A model generated the notes under the pieces. The model searched no databases. It was given only the letters and a program-made list of their open reading frames with translations, and had not been told where the DNA came from. The translations under genes were made by a program, and so were the position numbers. From an uncultured Lachnospira sp. (GTDB lineage: Bacteria; Bacillota; Clostridia; Lachnospirales; Lachnospiraceae): a DNA stretch of 53,749 bases. Numbering within the stretch: the stretch's first letter is position 1; every line of letters starts with the position of its first letter. The stretch covers positions 181,113-234,861 of the forward strand of contig CAJUKN010000003.1 of NCBI GenBank assembly GCA_910587485.1. Direction: 5' to 3'. Below are positions 49,839 through 53,749 of this stretch, in pieces.

Positions 49839-49950
49839 ATGTTATGTCATAAAATATAGGTAAAAGGCTACCTTTTACAGGTGTTTTTATACTTAAATGT
49901 ATAAAATTCAACTTTAATTGCCTATGTACATTAATAAAGGAGGACATTAT

Positions 49951-52011
49951 GTGAATAACACAGCAAAAAGAAGGAAACTGATAGTGTCATGGATAATGAT
50001 ACTTGTTATGCTATTCTCTAATATAGGGATAGTAATGGCAGCTGAGCTGGTTGGATTGAATAATCCGCCCATTATCACGACAGAGACTGTAATAGATGGT
50101 CAGCCAGTTGTAACAGTGGAAGCTGAATTAGCCGATGATTCCAATATTATGCCCATCACAGAAGGAGCATACTTCAATCCTACTGAGTTCGTGAACGAGG
50201 CAACTACCCCAGAGACTTATGGGGAAGTCTATAACCGAATAATTGCTATGCAGGAACATTATCCAGAGGGGCTGACGTGGACGAATTACGTGCCTTACGG
50301 AAACGGTCCACTTGGCAGTTCGTACACATGGAAGGGTGGAAGAATCGCCGGAAATGTCACAAGTGGTGTAGGCTGTGCAGCCTTTACTTTCATCTTGAGC
50401 GACATCGCTTTCGGCACTTTGCCCGCAAGGACAATCAACGGTGGCACTTTCGCTTTTGAGGATGTTAGGGTTGGCGATATCCTGCGTATTTATGGCAACA
50501 GCCATAGCGTTATCGTTTTGCAGACTAGTCCAGTTGGCGTTGTAGTGGCAGAGGCTAATTACAATAGTTCCGTCCACTGGGGGCGAGCTTTGAGTAAAGC
50601 CGATGTCATGGCGGCAGACTTTCTAATCACTCGTTATCCAATCAACTTTACACCTTCGGATGCTCCTGAAGCTGACGAAGTGGCGTATAGTGGAACAGAG
50701 GAGAGTTTAAAATGGACGCTTACGAACAAAGGAGTGCTTACTATCTCTGGTAATGGAGCGATGCCTAACTATTCACCAAATGATGATAAGTTCCCATCGT
50801 GGAGTACTTATGGTGATAAGATTAATACGGTCGTTATTGAGAACGGCGTTACTAGTGTCGGAGATTACGCTTTCTATGGGAGCAAGGCACTTGCTCTGTA
50901 TCTTTCTGACACTGTCAAGAGTATCGGTCAAAGTGCATTTTATAATTCTGAATTACTTGCTGTAACTATTCCTAGTAGCGTTGAAACCATTGGGAACAGC
51001 GCATTTCGTTTATGTGAGAACCTTACATCGGCTAGCATTGCCGAAGGTGTAAAGATTATTGGTGAAAACGCCTTCCGTGGTTGCACCACATTGGCTTATA
51101 TTGATTTTCCGTCCACCATTACCTCAGTGGGAGCTGGAGCATTCATGGATTGCAATAAGATGACTCGCGTAAGATTTGCACCGGGTAACCATACTGTAAC
51201 AATGGGTGATAACTTGTTCACTCGTTGTCAGATGTTAATGGATGTAACCTTACCAGAAAAGGCAGATTGCATAAGTTCAGGTATGTTTACAGATTGTCTC
51301 AGTCTATGGTATTTGTATATCCCAGCAGGGGTAAACAATGTTTATGAAGTCGGGTCGCTTAGCGGCTCACCTTTTGCTGGATGTAGGACATTATATCAAA
51401 TAGATTTCGGAGGCAGTTCAGCATCTTGGTCTAGTCTAGGGGGACCATTTGCTCTCACTTATGCAGGAATATCTAATCAAGTAAAGGTGAACTTTAATGT
51501 TGAGTTTGATGACCCTTTCGCTAAGGACCCTAACGATCCTGGTGATTTGATACCCGGAGAACACGAACATAATTGGTCAGCAAACTGGAGCCATGATAAG
51601 GACTATCATTGGCATGAATGTGAAGCCAAGGACTGTCCTATCGTTAATAATAGTGAAAAGAATAGCTATGCAAGCCATAGCTATGGGGACTGGGTAATTG
51701 ATGTTAACGCTACCAGTTCAAAGGATGGTAGTAAGCATAGAGACTGTATAATATGCAGTTATCGTCAAAATGAGACTATACCAGCAACTGGAGAACATGA
51801 GCGTAATTATTGTGATGTGAATGGTGATGGTTTAAAAAATGTGCAAGATGCTGTTTTATTGAAAAAGCATCTTGCACAAATGCAAGGCATTAATATTATT
51901 AAGGAAAACAGCGACCTTAATGATGATGGACAGATTAATGTTCAAGATGCAATAATACTTCTTAAATATTGTGCAGGCGTTGAAGAATATGTAAATAAAT
52001 TTGGTAAGTAA
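49951..52011 (+). CDS. Secreted protein: cysteine-peptidase-like domain, BspA-like LRR, dockerin
   Basis: The product has 686 residues from the GTG at 49951, 7 nt after AAAGGAGG; the longer frame from a TTG at 49918 runs through that site. A signal peptide covers about 1-31. A papain-like (CHAP/NlpC-type) domain at about 65-215 has a candidate Cys in SGVGCAAFTF, His in YGNSHSVIVL and Asn in AEANYNSS. BspA-type leucine-rich repeats (LRR_5) cover about 240-510, for instance VTSVGDYAFYGSKALALYLS. Then comes a His/Trp/Cys-rich module (HEHNWSANWSHDKDYHWHEC) and a C-terminal dockerin (CDVNGDGLKNVQDAVLLKKH; LNDDGQINVQDAIILLKYCA). Codon use up to about 51.79 kb is more GC-rich than in neighbours; the dockerin part is AT-rich like the host. 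Confidence 0.85.
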   Translation: MNNTAKRRKLIVSWIMILVMLFSNIGIVMAAELVGLNNPPIITTETVIDGQPVVTVEAELADDSNIMPITEGAYFNPTEFVNEATTPETYGEVYNRIIAMQEHYPEGLTWTNYVPYGNGPLGSSYTWKGGRIAGNVTSGVGCAAFTFILSDIAFGTLPARTINGGTFAFEDVRVGDILRIYGNSHSVIVLQTSPVGVVVAEANYNSSVHWGRALSKADVMAADFLITRYPINFTPSDAPEADEVAYSGTEESLKWTLTNKGVLTISGNGAMPNYSPNDDKFPSWSTYGDKINTVVIENGVTSVGDYAFYGSKALALYLSDTVKSIGQSAFYNSELLAVTIPSSVETIGNSAFRLCENLTSASIAEGVKIIGENAFRGCTTLAYIDFPSTITSVGAGAFMDCNKMTRVRFAPGNHTVTMGDNLFTRCQMLMDVTLPEKADCISSGMFTDCLSLWYLYIPAGVNNVYEVGSLSGSPFAGCRTLYQIDFGGSSASWSSLGGPFALTYAGISNQVKVNFNVEFDDPFAKDPNDPGDLIPGEHEHNWSANWSHDKDYHWHECEAKDCPIVNNSEKNSYASHSYGDWVIDVNATSSKDGSKHRDCIICSYRQNETIPATGEHERNYCDVNGDGLKNVQDAVLLKKHLAQMQGINIIKENSDLNDDGQINVQDAIILLKYCAGVEEYVNKFGK

Positions 52012-52039
52012 GAAACAATTTTATAATGAAGTAATAAAG

Positions 52040-52071
52040 AAGACTGTTGCAAAGTGCAACAGTCTTTTTTT
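52040..52071 (+). terminator. Rho-independent terminator, insertion site of the intron
   Basis: AAGACTGTTGCA (52040-52051) and TGCAACAGTCTT (52055-52066) form a perfect 12-bp stem with a 3-nt loop, followed by TTTTT. The group IIC intron begins one or two bases later. Confidence 0.92.
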
Positions 52072-52561
52072 GGTTTGCGTGCCATGGGCGCGCTCTAACG
52101 GGTGAAAGTCCCGAATACGCCTAGGTAACAAGGAAGTATATAGCTGAACAGCAAGGGTATTCATCGTGAGGTGGAATCTGAAGGAAGTTGTAGGCAAACC
52201 TCCGGCTCGACGAACAGAAATCACATATAAGGCTAGGCTCTGTTTGGTAAGTCCGCCAAAAAGGATGAAGCCATAAAGTTACCATTTGTAGGAGCAGAGT
52301 AAATGTGGCGAGTAGATGGAGGAAAAGAGCGTGTACCTTAAGCATGGAGGTCTCACAGAGGGTTCATTAGCCTAGTAACAACGAACTGTGAGAAGTCAGC
52401 AGAGTCCATAGTAGTGAAGAAGTCTCTGTAATGGAGATGGAGCAAAGGGGCGAACAATCAATCAGTTTGAGTATGTCACGTATTGCAGAGAAGACAAACA
52501 TCTGCCGAAACCAATCGGGTAAAAGATGGTCAAATCAAGCGAGACGGAAAGGAAAGAACGC

Positions 52562-53708
52562 ATGGAAACAAGTAATCTAATGGAGCAGATACTATCTAGT
52601 GACAATCTTAATAGGGCATATCTGCAAGTCGTACAAAATAAAGGTGCAGAGGGAGTGGACAAAATGAAGTACACAGAACTTGGAGAACACCTTGTAAAGA
52701 ACGGTGAAATCATTAAGGAACAGTTGAGAACTAGAAAATATAAACCTCAATCAGTACGAAGAGTGGAGATACCAAAACCAGATGGAGGTGTCAGAAACCT
52801 AGGAGTACCAACAGTAACAGACAGATTTATACAGCAAGCCATTGCACAGGTGCTAACACCAATCTACGAGGAGCAGTTCCATAACCATAGTTATGGCTTC
52901 AGACCGAATAGAAGTGCGAAGCAGGCAATTTTAACAGCCCTTGATATAATGAATAAAGGTAATGACTGGATTGTAGATATTGACTTGGAAAAGTTCTTTG
53001 ACACAGTTAACCATGATAAGTTGATGACATTAATCGGAAGAATGATTAAGGATGGAGATGTTATTTCTATCGTGAGGAAGTACCTAGTGAGCGGAATTAT
53101 GATAGATGATGAATACGAAGATTCAATTGTGGGAACACCACAAGGGGGAAATCTTTCCCCGTTATTAGCAAACATCATGTTAAACGAACTCGACAAGGAA
53201 ATGGAAAAGCAAAGTAGACAAGCCACAAGGGCTTAAATACCTTGGATTCGGATTCTACTTTGATACAAGACTACATCAGTTTAAGGCAAAACCACATGCA
53301 AAGACAGTCGCCAAGTTCAAGAAAAGAATGAAAGAACTTACATGCCGTAGTTGGGGCGTTAGCAACAAATACAAAATCGAGAAATTAAATCAGCTAATTA
53401 GAGGCTGGATTAATTACTTTAAAATAGGTAGTATGAAAAGATTGTGTAAAGAACTTGATGGCAACATCAGATATAGATTGCGTATGTGTATATGGAAACA
53501 TTGGAAAACTCCACAAAACAGAGCAAAGAATTTGATGAAACTTGATGTACCAAGATGGGCAGCGTTTAAAATAGCCTACTGCGGAAACAAATATGCTCGT
53601 CTTGCCCACAATGGTTGGGTACAAAAGGCAATAAGTACAAAGAGACGAACCTCATTTGGATTAGTCTCAATGTTAGATTACTACACCGAAAGGTGTGTTA
53701 CTTGTTAA
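52562..53708 (+). pseudogene. ltrA: Group II intron reverse transcriptase/maturase, disrupted by an internal deletion
   Basis: The first frame runs from the ATG at 52562 (or 52526) to 53236. It covers RT0-RT4 motifs: NKGAEGVDKMKYTELGEHLV, RRVEIPKPDGGVRNLGVPTV, SYGFRPNRSAKQAI, IVDIDLEKFFDTVNHDKLM and VGTPQGGNLSPLLANIMLNE. At about 53210 the sequence jumps to a later part of the gene in another frame (53211-53708): KVDKPQGLKYLGFGFYFD, the group II maturase X domain RGWINYFKIG, and the C-terminal end. The segment between, which must contain the YADD catalytic motif (roughly 50-60 codons), is missing, and the join is out of frame. No functional protein is expected. Confidence 0.9.
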
Positions 53709-53716
53709 GTTGATTG

Positions 53717-53749
53717 AACCGCCGTGTACCGAACGGTACGCACGGTGGT
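53717..53749 (+). other. Group II intron domain V
   Basis: ACCGCCGTG (53717-53725) pairs with CACGGTGGT (53741-53749). The distal stem TACC/GGTA is closed by a GAAC tetraloop, and a two-base CG bulge (53739-53740) separates the stems. This is the catalytic core hairpin, complete up to the last base of the window. Confidence 0.85.

Larger units (their letters stand above)
52073..53749 (+). mobile_element. Group IIC intron, 3' end beyond the window
   Basis: The 5' end GTTTGCGTGCCATGGGCGCG followed by CTCTAACGGGTGAAAGTCCC corresponds to the start of the known group IIC intron of Oceanobacillus iheyensis (GUGUGCCCGGCAUGGGUGCA and so on). Other conserved stretches are GGAATCTGAAGGAAG, ATATAAGGCTAGG and AGAAGTCAGCAGA. 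Domain IV carries the maturase. Domain V is complete at the right edge; domain VI and the 3' splice site are outside. The position directly after a terminator stem is typical of class C. The maturase is broken, so autonomous mobility is unlikely. Confidence 0.9.

Noticed and set aside
52891..53226. Minus-strand open frame inside the intron
   Set aside because: It is the shadow of the reverse-transcriptase gene, without its own start signals.

Overview
The window is AT-rich DNA from a low-GC Gram-positive. The spore-maturation pair spmA/spmB, DUF6033 and DUF4317 proteins, Gram-positive Shine-Dalgarno sites, a sortase-type anchor, dockerin and BspA-like leucine-rich-repeat proteins, pectate-lyase proteins and pyruvate phosphate dikinase together point to a gut-type Lachnospiraceae (Clostridia). 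A pectin user related to Lachnospira is plausible, but that is inference. I saw no tRNA, rRNA or CRISPR array.

Layout. 1-4.7 kb: six small orphan proteins, one DUF6033, in a same-strand cluster. 4.8-8.8 kb: a two-gene operon for a secreted PL10-type pectate lyase and a wall-anchored paralogue that has lost active-site residues. 9.2-13.6 kb: a secreted dockerin-flavodoxin-cyclophilin-like fusion, an orphan, a C_GCAxxG_C_C/GGDEF/EAL fusion and a divergent TetR regulator. 14-19 kb: a TetR-operator-controlled biosynthetic cluster with SCP2 protein, membrane-anchored hydrolase, free-standing condensation protein, carrier protein and adenylate-forming ligase. 19-30 kb: mostly housekeeping (spmAB, SPFH plus ribbon-helix-helix repressor, metF, prolyl-tRNA deacylase, thiE-like, Nudix, MATE, DUF4317, TtcA-like). 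30-38.4 kb: a membrane HD-GYP/GGDEF protein, then an FtsX-type ABC transporter with its own two-component system. 38.4-44 kb: DUF6630 and DUF4272 proteins, a TdeIII-like restriction-modification pair and a GNAT. 44-46.3 kb: an AgrA-like LytTR regulator beside a probable target, a small secreted Cys-rich protein without a standard start codon, then a 2H phosphoesterase. 46.7-49.3 kb: ppdK. 49.9-53.7 kb: a large secreted cysteine-peptidase-like/LRR/dockerin protein of foreign composition, then a group IIC intron inserted just after its terminator, with a maturase broken by a deletion.

The most unusual content is non-coding. (1) Four leaders (about 2.87, 4.05, 17.31 and 35.58 kb) share one design: a hairpin whose loop is complementary to a segment ending at or inside the shared motif CGCAGAAATGAGG, which carries the Shine-Dalgarno site. 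The complementarity is kept although loop and partner differ between copies, so this looks like an H-type pseudoknot controlling translation of unrelated genes. (2) A second family of about 100-190 nt intergenic elements (six copies, four with a variable but complementary outer stem and a conserved 3' tail hairpin) lies in 3' UTRs and spacers around 13.6, 18.9, 32.8, 35.3, 43.9 and 46.4 kb. The ligase gene is flanked by one element of each family, and both lie together between the permease and ATPase genes of the ABC system.
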